Part shown: in pieces, positions 1 through 10,359 of the stretch | How the letters are laid out: each line of letters opens with the position of its first letter | How positions within the stretch are numbered: position 1 is the stretch's first letter | DNA from: Cladophialophora immunda | Lineage: Eukaryota > Ascomycota > Eurotiomycetes > Chaetothyriales > Herpotrichiellaceae | Reading direction: 5' to 3' | DNA length: 64,000 nucleotides | NCBI RefSeq assembly: GCF_000835495.1 | Contig: NW_015622546.1 | Coordinates: 3,714,955-3,778,954 of the forward strand | Translations under genes and position numbers: made by a program | Notes under the pieces: generated by a model | Databases searched by the model: none | The model's input: the letters and a program-made list of their open reading frames with translations, nothing else | Told to the model about the DNA's origin: nothing

Positions 1-879
1 TATCTAGCAGTCATTGAGGCGGCGAAGAAGAGCAAATCTTTCGGCACTCCGTACAGCTGGACCGATAGAGATATCATTCTCTATGCCCTTTCTCTTGGTG
101 CGAACAGGACACAACTTCCATTGGTGTACGAGAACCACCCTAACTTTCAAGTTTTGCCTACTTTTGGGGTTATTCCCTTCTATGGCGCGAAATCCGAGCA
201 CACCCTCGACCAACTTGTTCCAAACTTCAGTACAAAGATGATTCTCCATGGCGAACAATATCTGGAGATCCGAAAATTTCCTATTCCCACGGCTGCACAG
301 GTGGCATCTTATCCGCAGCTATTGGAGGTGGTTGACAAAGGCACTGCTGCCGTTATCATTCAAGGGTATTCGACAAGAGATATCAAAACTGACGAGGAAT
401 TGTTCTACAACCAATTCACACTATTTGTTCGCGGTTCTGGTGGATTTGGCGGCGTCAGGAACGATATCGATCGAGGCTCTGCCAGTATTGTCTACAAACC
501 CCCAAACCGCGCCCCTGACGCAGTTGTCGAAGAAAAGACGTCCGAAGATCAAGCCGCCATATATCGCCTTATGGGTGATCGTCTCCCGTTGCACATCGAC
601 CCTGATTATGCCAGGGCGGGTGGCTTCAAACTCCCAATTCTACACGGCCTCTGCACTTTTGGCTTCGCTGGTAAGCACATTCTGCTGACCTACGGTGAAT
701 TCAAAAATATCAAAGTCCGGTTTGCTGGCGCCGTGGACCCTGGACAGACTCTCATTACAGAGATGTGGAAGGACGGAAACAACAAAGTAATCTTCCAGAC
801 CAAAATCAAAGAAACCGGAAAGCTGGCGCTTGCAAACTGTGGAGCTGAGCTACGAGGGACACCTAAGATGAAACTATAG
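1..879 (+). CDS. MaoC/hydratase-2 type peroxisomal enoyl-CoA hydratase, 5' end outside the window
   Basis: The frame is open from base 1 to a TAG at 877-879, giving at least 292 residues; the start lies upstream. The product looks like the (R)-specific enoyl-CoA hydratase domain of fungal Fox2 or a stand-alone peroxisomal dehydratase, which hydrates 2-enoyl-CoA in beta-oxidation. An N-terminal half of this family is visible (WTDRDIILYALSLGA near bases 58-102), followed by the hot-dog half. The hydratase-2 motif reads YRLMGDRLPLHIDP at 562-603 and keeps the catalytic Asp (577-579) and His (592-594), but the usual Asn of GDxNPLH is Leu. The C-terminus is KMKL, which is close to but not a canonical PTS1. 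No intron is visible. The next gene on the same strand is an acyl-CoA synthetase, which supports a lipid or acyl catabolism role. Whether an SDR half precedes it (full Fox2) cannot be seen. Confidence 0.85.
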   Translation, partial: YLAVIEAAKKSKSFGTPYSWTDRDIILYALSLGANRTQLPLVYENHPNFQVLPTFGVIPFYGAKSEHTLDQLVPNFSTKMILHGEQYLEIRKFPIPTAAQVASYPQLLEVVDKGTAAVIIQGYSTRDIKTDEELFYNQFTLFVRGSGGFGGVRNDIDRGSASIVYKPPNRAPDAVVEEKTSEDQAAIYRLMGDRLPLHIDPDYARAGGFKLPILHGLCTFGFAGKHILLTYGEFKNIKVRFAGAVDPGQTLITEMWKDGNNKVIFQTKIKETGKLALANCGAELRGTPKMKL

Positions 880-1421
880 TGTCGTACCATATGTCTCCGT
901 TTGGAGGCGTTTGAATAGGATATATCTTTTCTTATATCAGAAGTGCCATCACTCCCTAGAGAAGAATAGATTGCAATGATTTGGAGAGAAGTCTGAGTGA
1001 CTGCGATATCCATTGACTATCCTAGCTCAGAGAATCTTGAGCAGAGAGCCCGAAAATGCAAGTTAGCCTTGCTGAATCCTCGAGGGAGATTTTGTTGCGA
1101 GACTGCTACGAGACGCCAACACTGGTATCATTCAGTGTACAATCATACAACCCCGTGCGATTCCAAGAAACTCGAAAGACCGGGGACTTACTACCATGCC
1201 TCGGTCGCTCTCCATTTCTGAGGACATGGGCAGCAGCCGAACGGAACCAGTATAGGCTATGTAACTGATTCTCCTTTGGGGCGGGTTGTTGATTTCCAGG
1301 CCTCGGCTGCACGTCTGGAGATAATGGCTGAGGCAGTCTTCCATGCTGATCTACTCCTTCATGCCTCTCCACCTCCTGAGTGTCCGCCGTTCACAAGACC
1401 TGTCCAGTTGCCAAGAGCAAA
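880..1421 (+). promoter_or_regulatory. Intergenic/promoter of the acyl-CoA synthetase with two CCTCGG hexamers
   Basis: This 542-bp stretch contains no convincing gene. CCTCGG occurs at 1199-1204 and 1301-1306, about 220 and 120 bp before the proposed start codon at 1422. CCTCGG is the established core recognised by the fatty-acid regulators FarA/FarB and Ctf1 in ascomycetes. Function here is inferred from the match and from the nearby Ctf1/Far-like regulator gene. Confidence 0.4.
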
Positions 1422-3452
1422 ATGGCCGCCGGTAAGCCGTCCAGCCATCCCAGAAAGCATGGCTAACAACCTTCTCACACAGCCCTCACGTTCATCTCAT
1501 CCATCTCACCGGCTAAAGCTCTCGCTGTTCCAGCAGTACTGTCAGGGTTGGCTTATCTCAATGCTCGATGGAGACTTCCCGTTGATGTGCACATGTTTCG
1601 AAGCGTATTCCAGGCTCAGGCTGCCTTCAACAAACGTGAGAAAGCCGTTCGAATCAATTCATTCTACGTGCTTGAAGAACACGCCCACAATTCAAGAATC
1701 AAAGATCAACCGTTTATTATATACCAAGGACGGCAATGGACTTTCAAAGAGACTTACGACATAGTCCTTCGATACGCCGGGTGCCTCCATTTACGGCACT
1801 CCATTCAGCCGGGCGAGATTGTCGCTTTGGACATGATCAATTCTCCTCACCTTTTGTTCCTGACTCTAGCAGTCTGGTCCGTAGGTGCATTACCAGCTTT
1901 CGTCAACTACAATCTGAGTGGAGATGCCTTCATTCATAGCGTTCGCGTCTCGACAGCGCGGTTATTGATCATTGACCCTGAAGTCGCGGCCAGAGTCCTG
2001 AACGAAGAGCTGACATCAACACTCGATGCAGCTAATTTTCGCGGCGACAATGTCTCTCCGCTGACAACTGTCATCCTTACAGAGAGCTTGCAATCTTCCT
2101 TGGAATCAGAATGCAGCCAAGTCTTCCGCGCTCCTGACTGTGCCCGTTCAGGCTCAACTGCTCGCTCGCCAAGCGTCCTCATCTTCACGTCTGGGACAAC
2201 CGGTCTGCCCAAAGCGGCCATCGTCCCCTGGGAACGTGTAGTTGTCGGGGCGAGAATCATAACACACTTGATAGATCTTCAATCGGTGTCGTCCAAGAAA
2301 CCCGACCGCTTTTATGTCTCGATGCCCCTCTATCACGGCACGGCTTTTCTGCTCGGCTTCTGTTGCTGCCTTGAACAGGCTTCTACACTTGTCCTAAGCC
2401 GCAAATTCTCCGTCTCCAAGTTCTGGGACGAACTCACGGCCGCCAATGCGACGGTTTTCTCCTATGTGGGCGAAACACTGCGGTACCTAGTTGCTGCTCC
2501 TCCGCAGCCCGACGACCGCACAAAGCATCGGGTTCGACTTGTGATCGGCAACGGATTGCGCCCGGACGTGTGGGAACGTTTCAAAGACCGATTCGGCATT
2601 GAAACAATCACAGAGTTTTACGGCGCGACGGAATCGGTTGGTGCGAGTTTGAATCTGAGCCGGAATTCATTCTCGTCGGGCGCGATCGGCCAAGTCGGAC
2701 TCCTAGGAGATTTGTTTTCTTCCAAAACACAAGCGATAGCCGAGATCGATTGGGAAACAGAAGAGCCCCGAAGAGATCCCAAAACAGGCTTTTGTGTCAA
2801 GGTACCAAGGGGTCAGCCAGGAGAGCTGCTTTATGCCGTCAACGCGAAGGATATTCGGTCCAAATACTCGGGATATTTCGGCAACAAGAAGGCATCCAAC
2901 TCGAAAATTTGGAGGGACGTATTCCAAAAGGGCGATGCGTGGTTCAGGTCCGGCGATGTTATCAAGTTTGACAGAGAGGGCCGGATGTGGTTCTCTGACC
3001 GAATTGGCGACACCTTTCGGTGGCGCAGTGAAAATGTCTCGACCAACGAAGTTGCAGAAGTGCTGGGTCGTCACCCTGCGATTATCGAAGCCAACGTCTA
3101 CGGCGTTGAGATACCAAATCACGACGGCCGCGCTGGGTGTGCCGCAGTCTTGCTCAAGGACGTGACGAGTCCGGATGTACCAGTATCCGAGAGCGTTCTG
3201 GAGAGCATAGCCGACGTCGCTCGGTCGGGGCTGCCGAAGTATGCGGTGCCCGTGTTCCTGAGGATTGTGGTGGAAATTACGTCGACAGGGAACAATAAAC
3301 AGCAGAAACACATATTGAGGAGCGAGGGTGTGGAACCAAGCAAAGTTAGCCGTGGTGATAGAATATTCTACTTGCCGTCTGGAAGCGACCGGTTCGAGCC
3401 TTTTGGTGGCAGAGAATGGAACGAGCTTCTCGGCGGTAGGGTAAAGTTGTGA
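1422..3452 (+). CDS. FATP-type very-long-chain acyl-CoA synthetase / fatty acid transporter
   Basis: ANL-superfamily enzyme that activates (very) long-chain fatty acids to CoA thioesters with ATP and can couple this to uptake. A minimal first coding exon (1422-1431) joins at 1483 across a 51-bp intron (GTAAGC donor, GCTAAC branch, ACACAG acceptor); this restores a hydrophobic N-terminus (MAAALTFISSISPAKAL...) that runs straight into the open frame. The protein is about 659 residues, usual for fungal Fat1. The AMP/ATP signature TSGTTGLPK lies near residue 240, FYGATES near 380, and the FATP signature (GDTFRWRSENVSTNEV) near 510. The C-terminus is GRVKL, a PTS1-like tail. It sits downstream of the hydratase in the same direction and converges on the regulator gene, with 161 bp between them. 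Identity is secure; the exact acyl substrate is not known. Confidence 0.92.
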
Positions 3453-3613
3453 ATGGTTTGTTGGAGAAACGTATGCTTGAAACAAAGATAGGAAACGATC
3501 CAGAAATCATTGCTTTTATGAGATGAAACATTGGTATAGCTGGCATTGTCTGCTATGACGGGTGTTGCGTTGCTCCGGATGCCCAAGTGCTCAAACTTCA
3601 GAGATTGTGTCAT

Positions 3614-6002
3614 TCATCCGATCATATCAAGGTCCTGCAGGTAGTCTACATTGACCAGCGCTGCGAACGAGTGGTCATAGTCCATGTCAAAGACTGGTAG
3701 AATGTCTCCAAAACCGCTCCCATCGACCGGATCCGTATGGTCGAACGAAGGAAGTTCCTGATCTATGTGATTTGCATTCCTCCCATTCTTGGGTAGCTCC
3801 TGGTTGGTGTGAGAAGATTCAAGGAGATTGTGGCGTGGTGAAGCTTCGTCAGGTCCAGCGCCAAAAGAATCGAAGGCGAGATCAAGCTGAGAGCTTCCTG
3901 CGCTGTAGTGAGCGCCTCGATATTCGACTCCCCAAAACTTCAACTCTTGGTTGAATAATACTGTAATGTTCGCCGTCTTGGCGATATATGAGATGAAATC
4001 GCCCCCAGCGTCGCCTCCTGGGAATGATTCTCGAGATGTTTCGAGGACCTTGATACAGAAAAAGAGAGATTCCAATATCTCAGCTGGCACCTCACCAGTC
4101 TTGTAGTTCTCGAGGCGCTTCGTATGAATAATAAACGTGGTAATTTGAAAAGGAACTCCGGCGGTAGCTGGAAGATATCGGTCGAGACGTGATGTGTGCA
4201 TCTCTCTATCGATTCGTGACACTTCGACAGCTGCTTGCTCAACCCTTTTGAGAGACAGCGCTTTGTTCGTGTTCCGGAGTTGAGGTCGGTGGAGTGCCGA
4301 GACCACTGACCAGAAAGTGATGTGCAGAGACGCTGCATTGGTCCTGAGACAGGGACTGTGACCATCCCGGCCATCGTGCACTCGATAGACACATGAAGAC
4401 GGAAGATTTCTGTACCAAGTCTGCAATTCTTCATCGCAATTCTGCACTAGTTGCTCGCTCGGGGAGAAGTCCTTCAAGAACATCATGGTCGCCGTGAACC
4501 CATTGTCCCCCGCAGTTGTCGAGGTTGAGGTCTCGCTGGGGAAAACGGAAAAGTGTAAGTCGAGCACCTCTGTGCTCAGCTTGCATAATTCGGTCTTCCT
4601 GATACACATCTGTGCCAGAGCAATCTGGTCATCCACGGTTGGGAGCGTTCCACCTGACAGATCAGACAGATCGATGATATCGAAATCTTCGAGTGTAAGT
4701 TGAGGTGTGTTAAACTCAGCCTCTCTGATCCGCAGCGGTCGACCCATTGCGATCGCAAGCATATGATCTCGAATGTAGCAAGACCACCATATTCGTTTGC
4801 GAATCTTGGATTCCTGGGACTTGATTTTGTATTCGGCCTTCCTGTGCATGCCGAGTATTTGCCCGAGAGTAATGGCAATGCCCATCCAGTACCATGCCCC
4901 TCTGTTATCACCAGGATACTCACTCCAGTATGCCATCAACAGCACAGCTTGGATGGTAGCGAGCTTTTCTGATTCAACGTCATGATCATAAAGTAGCTGT
5001 TGCAGTTTTAGGGAGGTGTGTTGCACAATCCCGCCAGATGATAGTACTTACTCGAGTCCTTTCATAAAAGGTTTTTCGACAGGATCGTCGTGAACTGAAG
5101 CCCGCTCTCTGGATCTCGGCTATATCAACAAAAGGAACGGACGCGAAAATCATAGCTTGCAATGGTAAGATGCCGATACTCGCATTGTCGCCACTTAAAA
5201 CCCCACGAATGGTAGAAAGGTCGATAGTGGGCATATATGGATGAACAAATTGAATATGGGCTTCAATGAGAGCTTGTAGAAAACTCGTTGGTGGTAGATC
5301 CAGGGCACCTTTTAGGCGGAGGTAACTGATATCGTCCGGGGTGAGGCTTTGAGGAAGCGGTTTGACAAAATCTGGAAGACCATCGTGGTTGACCCGTGGG
5401 GATGGCGCCGTGGCAGAGGCCTGTGAACGATCAGTCAGACTCTGAGGAGTCAGAGCAGCATCCATCCGGTATTGCATTCCATTCGTGTCGACTAGAGACG
5501 CATAAGTTAGTTCCTGGTGCAGAAACTGGGTGTCGAGTTGAGTGACAGGGAGTTTTGGAGTCGTAGCTGCTTTCAGAAAATTGTTAACGTTCACAGAAGG
5601 AGATTCAATAGAAGGCAGGATATGCATACGTTGAACGCGGGACTGGAAAAGCAACTCCAGGTCCACTCTATCATCGAGCCACCCCAGTGTATGTGTAGCG
5701 GAGACCTGACCTCGACACGACGGTATAGTTGCTTTGGGGTCGTCGCCATCTGCAACGGGAATTGCAGCATGTGGAATCGTGTCTTTATTTGTTGCAAAAT
5801 CCGCTGTGCTTGTCTTCAAGCGTGAACGAGGCTTCCTGCCGCGCTTACTCCTCGTGCTCTGACAATCGATCCCGTCAGTAAGACAGTTGCTACACGGCGA
5901 GCCATGTTCCTCGAAGTTACAGCGGATCTTGCGTGACCGACAGCTCAAGCACGCTCTCGTTGCTCTTTTTATGGAGGTGCCGCGAGGAGTAGGGATGGCC
6001 AT
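3614..6002 (-). CDS. Zn2Cys6 transcription factor, CTF1/Far-like
   Basis: Nuclear regulator of about 777 residues in two exons: 6002-5052 and 4996-3614, with a 55-bp intron (GTAAGT...CAACAG) that joins YERTR to LLYDHDVESEK in phase 0. The binuclear zinc cluster is at residues about 17-45 (CLSC, RSRKIRC, CSNC, then C). The middle carries a fungal-specific transcription factor domain. The block YLRLKGALDLPPTSFLQAL with the following FVHPYMPTIDL is typical of cutinase/fatty-acid regulators (Ctf1, FarA/FarB), so a role in fatty-acid or ester-induced genes is inferred. The neighbours fit: acyl-CoA synthetase, hydratase, esterase and acyl-CoA oxidase. A CCTCGG element lies about 290 bp upstream of its start and would allow autoregulation. 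Zinc-cluster identity is certain; the CTF1/Far assignment is moderate. Confidence 0.85.
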
Positions 6003-6600
6003 AACGCAGGCAGTTCAATTGTTGTATTTGCAACAGCTCAAAACGAAATCTTTGATGATGATTAGTGTCGTTATATTAGTCGACTGGGTCGAAAGTGAAC
6101 AACGAGGGCGAAAAGAGATTCAAATCCGCAGGTCTTCCCAGCGGAATCCCACTAGGCTAGTTGCAGCATCTCCGTATGGGCTCTCCCCACAAAGCTTTAG
6201 AAGCCCCAGACTGTCCCCAGGGTCTCTCGGTAGCGGGGGGATTGTCTTGAAGCTGTCCACCAGCGAGAGATTCTCGCATCAAGGTCTGGGGCCTCGGTAA
6301 CTTTGTGTGCCGAACCGTTTGAGTATGACGCGCATCACAACGTTGGTGTTTTTCTACTAGTACAGCTCGGGACTAGGTAAACATCAAGACAGGCAAGATG
6401 GGGTAGGGCGCGCTTCCCCATACGCAACGTGTCTCTCGCGACGCTCCGTTACGTGCCAGATCAATGGTAAGGAACAAAGCACAGTTCGGGGTATATATAA
6501 TATATTTATATATGCGTAAGCTAATGCAATTGCCCCATTTTTTTTGCCTTTGCAATGCTTGTCCGCGGCCACGCTGCCTGTGAACTGAAAAAACCCAGGT
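6003..6600. promoter_or_regulatory. Regulator promoter and 3' region of the decarboxylase gene; CCTCGG at 6292-6297
   Basis: About 600 bp lies between the start of the zinc-cluster regulator (minus strand) and the stop codon of the minus-strand PLP-enzyme gene. No gene is seen. One CCTCGG hexamer is at 6292-6297. An AT-rich stretch with alternating TATATA (about 6490-6515) and a T-run near 6538 probably belong to the 3' end of the PLP-enzyme transcript or to its surroundings. Confidence 0.35.
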
Positions 6601-7977
6601 CTAGAGATGAGCCTCAACCGCAACAGAACCGGCCGCCGCCACGGTTGCCACGCTCCGGTATGGCTCTGCAAAAAGGACGGTGGCAATGGCCCGTTCCAAG
6701 ATCGAAAGCGCCTTGGCAATCTCCTCTGCAGAAACGGTCAGAGGCGGCGCGACTCGAAAGATCCCGGACGCTCGGGGAAGGGAGACGATCTGACACGACA
6801 GCCCTAGCTTCAGGGCTTCGGTGGAGATGGCCAGGCCCAGTTCGCTGCTCTGGGCCTTGGTGATGGGGTCGGCGATGATCTCGATGCCTTGCAACAGCCC
6901 GCGGCCGCGCAACTCGCCGATACACCAGTACTGGCTCTTGAGCCGGAGCAGGCCTTCGCGCAGCTGATGACCCCGATCCCGGGCCGCTTGGACCAGGCCG
7001 TCGCGCTGCACGATGTCGAGCACCTTGCACCCCACGGCCGCGGGCAACGGGTCGTTCTGGTGCGTCGTCACCCAGAGGAACCCGTTGGCCACGGCCCTCT
7101 CCGCGATCTCCGCGGTCGTGCTGACGGCCGACAATGCCAGGCCGCATCCCAGAGACTTGGACAGGGCGAGGATGTCGGGGACCAGTCCTTCGTCCCGCTG
7201 GAACGCGAACATGTCGCCGGTGCGGCCGAGACCGGTCTGGGCCTCGTCCGCGATGAACAGCATGCCTCGCTTCCAGCACTCCGTGGCCAAGCGCTTGAGG
7301 TACCCCTTTGGCGGTTCGATGATGCCGCCGGCCGAGAGGATCGGCTCCGCCACAAAGGCCGCGAGCGAACCCACGGACTGCGCGTCGATCATGGTCCAGC
7401 CATAGTCCATCTCGGTCTCCCAGTCATAGCTGCCGTCGAGGTTCCTGAACGGCGACGAGGCGCCGTGGGGGGCCGGGAAGCCCAACTGGCCCGGAATGAC
7501 GGGACTGCCGTGCTTGCGGCCCATGCAGTACGTGGCCGAGGCCGCGCCTTGGGTGCTCCCGTGGTAGCTGGCCGAGAACGCGACGATTTCGAACTTGCCC
7601 GTGGCGCGCTTGGCGATGTTGATGGCGGCCTCGACCGACTCCGACCCCGTGGAGAGGAAGTAGGACTTTTCGAGCGGCGCGGGGAGAATCTGGGCGAACT
7701 TGGTGGCCAGGTCGACCACGGGCGGAGAGAGGATCGTGCTGTTCAGGTGGTCGAGTTCCCCCACGTATTTCTTCACCACCTCGACGATTTCGGGGTGCGA
7801 ATGGCCCAGACTCGCGCTCATTTGACCAGAGGTGAAGTCGATGATCTCCCTGCCGTTCGCGTCGTAGATGTAGGTTCCCTTGGCTTTCGTAATGATGACT
7901 GGCGTGTAAGGTGCGCCGGTATTCATCAGATATTTGTCCGCCCGGGACCAGAAAGTTTGGGGGTCGTAGGCTGCCAT
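6601..7977 (-). CDS. Class III aminotransferase, 2,2-dialkylglycine decarboxylase-like
   Basis: PLP enzyme of 458 residues from the ATG at 7977-7975; the frame stays open further upstream, but family similarity starts with AAYDPQTFW. It matches 2,2-dialkylglycine decarboxylase, which decarboxylates and transaminates alpha,alpha-dialkyl amino acids such as 2-aminoisobutyrate. Visible active-site residues: Gln52 (FTSGQMSASLGH), Ser215 (EPILSAGG), Asp244 (DEAQTGLGRTG), PLP Lys274 (LALSKSLGCG) and Arg408 (GIFRVAPP). In the bacterial enzyme positions 138 and 141 are Trp and Met; here they are Tyr and Ser (SYHGST), so specificity may differ. The C-terminus AHL fits the PTS1 consensus. It is divergent from an amino-acid permease with a 545-bp shared promoter, suggesting uptake plus breakdown. 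Ornithine or omega-amino-acid transaminase is a less likely alternative. Confidence 0.88.
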   Translation of the reverse strand: MAAYDPQTFWSRADKYLMNTGAPYTPVIITKAKGTYIYDANGREIIDFTSGQMSASLGHSHPEIVEVVKKYVGELDHLNSTILSPPVVDLATKFAQILPAPLEKSYFLSTGSESVEAAINIAKRATGKFEIVAFSASYHGSTQGAASATYCMGRKHGSPVIPGQLGFPAPHGASSPFRNLDGSYDWETEMDYGWTMIDAQSVGSLAAFVAEPILSAGGIIEPPKGYLKRLATECWKRGMLFIADEAQTGLGRTGDMFAFQRDEGLVPDILALSKSLGCGLALSAVSTTAEIAERAVANGFLWVTTHQNDPLPAAVGCKVLDIVQRDGLVQAARDRGHQLREGLLRLKSQYWCIGELRGRGLLQGIEIIADPITKAQSSELGLAISTEALKLGLSCQIVSLPRASGIFRVAPPLTVSAEEIAKALSILERAIATVLFAEPYRSVATVAAAGSVAVEAHL

Positions 7978-8522
7978 CTTGGCTTTCTCGTTTTTTATCC
8001 CCTCCAAAATAAAAAAACCAAATAACTTCCAACCTGGTGCAGAAAAGAGCAGACTGACCCTGAAGTGAATGGGGAAAAGCTGCTTTTTTTGGTCGGCGTC
8101 GAGAGCGATTACATAGTCTTTTTTGTACTCGTCCTTGACCAGTTTGCCGCGGGAAACGCCCAGTGCAGACGGGGCCGCGATTGGCTGCGGGAAACATATC
8201 AGACCCACTGATACCCGTTTGGGCAACAGGGTTTATCTAATCGAAAAAGGCTGCGGATCTTATCACACTGCGCAGAGATAGATCGGGAAAGATATCGACG
8301 GCGCCAATATTCTCGAACGATACCACCGAGTCTCCAAGATGGTCGTGGCATGACCGTGAAGCAGATAAGACGATCTAGCCCTGCGCAAACATGCTGCTGT
8401 ACATGTTATATCTAGCCCTTCCTCATGTAGCTCTGCAAAGCATGATTTGATTCTTTCTTCTGGTCACTTTGGTTGTTCAAGGCATATCCACCACACTCGT
8501 TGTATCGACAGGATCTTTCAAA
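7978..8522. promoter_or_regulatory. Divergent promoter with several GATA-factor sites
   Basis: Shared 545-bp region between the decarboxylase-like gene (minus) and the permease (plus). HGATAR-type sites (AreA/NIT2 nitrogen-control consensus) occur at 8233-8237 (minus), 8259-8264 (GATAAG, minus), 8277-8281 (plus) and 8364-8369 (GATAAG, plus). By chance about 1.6 would be expected in this length, so the enrichment is modest. Nitrogen regulation is inferred. Confidence 0.4.
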
Positions 8523-10258
8523 ATGTCCGCCGAAAAGGGGCCTGATATTGTCGTCACAAACGACAAGCATATGCCTGAAGATAGTCCAAGCCTCGAGCTC
8601 GGGAAAACAGAGTCTCTACCTCCCACCAAGGGACTCGGCGAGGCAATTGATGTGTATGGAAATGCTGCAACGGCTCAAGACCTGGGCTACGTCCAAAGAG
8701 GGTACGTTATGATGTCTGCCCCATGATAATCCGCACGATTGCTGAGAAGAGCATGACACACAGTCTCAAGTCCCGCCATATCCAGTTCATTGCGCTGGGA
8801 GGATCAATCGGGACCGGTTTGTTCTACGGTATAGGGGGCGCTTTTGCGAAATCCGGCCCCCTCTCGGTGCTCCTCGGTTTCTCTATCACCGGACTGGCTA
8901 TCTTTTCCATGATGATGTGCTTGGGCGAAATGACAACGTGGCTACCTCTTCCCGGGGCCATTCCCCAGTACTGTACCCGCTATGTCGACCCTGCAATGGG
9001 CTTTGCGGTGGGCTGGAACAATTTCTATCTCTCCGTGTGTGCCATTTGCGCCGAGATGGTGGCCGCCTCGGTGTTCATCCAGTACTGGAACGACGACATT
9101 AACACGGCGGCCTGGATCAGCATCCTCATCGTGGTGGTCGTCGCATTGAACATCTTTGCAGTTGCTATCTATGGCGAGGCCGAGTTTATCTTTGCCAGCA
9201 TCAAAATCATTGCGATCCTGGGCCTCTTGCTCATGGCCTTCATTGTGGATCTTGGTGGCAGCCCGACCGGTGATCGTCTGGGTTTCCGATATTGGTACAA
9301 TCCCGGCCCGGCAATGAAGGAGGTCGTCATGACGGGCAACGCTGGCCGCTTCTTGGGCCTGTGGTCCACCCTGGTGTACGCCGCCTTCTCTTTCGGCGGG
9401 GTGGAAATGGTGGCGTTGGCTGCAGGCGAGGCCGCGGACCCTCGAAGGAACGTGCCCAAGGCCGTCAAGCGCGTCTTTTGGCGAATCGTCATCTTCTACG
9501 TTTTCGGATCCCTCGCCATCGGCGTGCTAGTTGATTCCAACGATGAGCAGCTGGGCAGCGTCTCGCCGTGGGTTCTCGCTGCTCAGAACGCGCACATTCG
9601 CGTGCTTCCTCACATCATCAACGCGGTCATCCTGAGCTCGGCATCCTCGTCCGCCAACACCTTCGTCTTCGTGGGCTCGCGATACCTCTTTGGCCTTGCC
9701 TTAACCAGGCAAGCCCCTCGCATCTTCCTCAAATGCACGTCGCGTGGGGTTCCTATCTACGCTATTGGGTTCACCGCCATGTTCAGCGCGTTCGCCTATA
9801 TGTCCACAACCACCGAAGGAAACAAAGTGTTCAACTGGTTCCTCAGCCTCGGGACGGTTGCCGCGCTCTTGACTTGGTGCAGCGTCTGCGTTGCTTACCT
9901 GCGCTTCAAAAGGGCGTTGGAGGCTCAAGGCGTGGATCGCAATGACCTCCCTTTCAAGACTCCGTTTCAGCCCTACATTGCGTACTTCGCTTTGGCCTTT
10001 TTCTCCCTGATCATCTTCTTCAACGGTTGGGAAATTTTCGTCCACGGTAACTGGTCCACCCAGTCATTCATCACCGCTTACATTGGACTTCCTATCTTCT
10101 TCTCCATGTATTTGTTCTGGAAATTCTTCAAGAAGACCTCCCTCATCAAACCAGCAGAGGCTGACCTCTGGACGGGCAAGGCGGCTCTGGACGCCCAGGT
10201 ATGGCCCCAACCTATCCCGAGAAACTTTTTGGAGAAGATGTGGTTCTGGATTGTTTGA
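8523..10258 (+). CDS. Amino-acid permease (APC superfamily, YAT type)
   Basis: Plasma-membrane proton/amino-acid symporter of about 557 residues. Exon 1 is 8523-8701 and exon 2 is 8764-10258; the 62-bp intron (GTACGT...ACACAG) restores the family signature RG-LKSRHIQFIALGGSIGTGLF at the first membrane helix. A hydrophilic N-terminal tail of about 65 residues is followed by about 12 hydrophobic segments, and the conserved GEMTTWLPLPGAIPQY motif is present. It is divergent from the dialkylglycine-decarboxylase-like gene and convergent with a zinc-cluster regulator 101 bp away. Context suggests it imports an amino acid consumed by the neighbouring enzyme. The exact substrate cannot be read from the sequence. 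Confidence 0.93.
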
Positions 10259-10359
10259 TAATGGAATGTGGAGTTGGGCTTGATGTCTTCACGCGCCCCG
10301 TAGCCTCGATTTATATGTCTACCTCTGCATGGTACGTCGAAGCGCTATTGTACTGTGTG

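Noticed and set aside
6889..8025. 378-codon plus-strand open frame opposite the PLP-enzyme gene
   Set aside because: Antisense shadow of a GC-rich coding region; composition is Arg/Val/Gly/Asp-rich with no family resemblance, and the minus strand is a clear enzyme.
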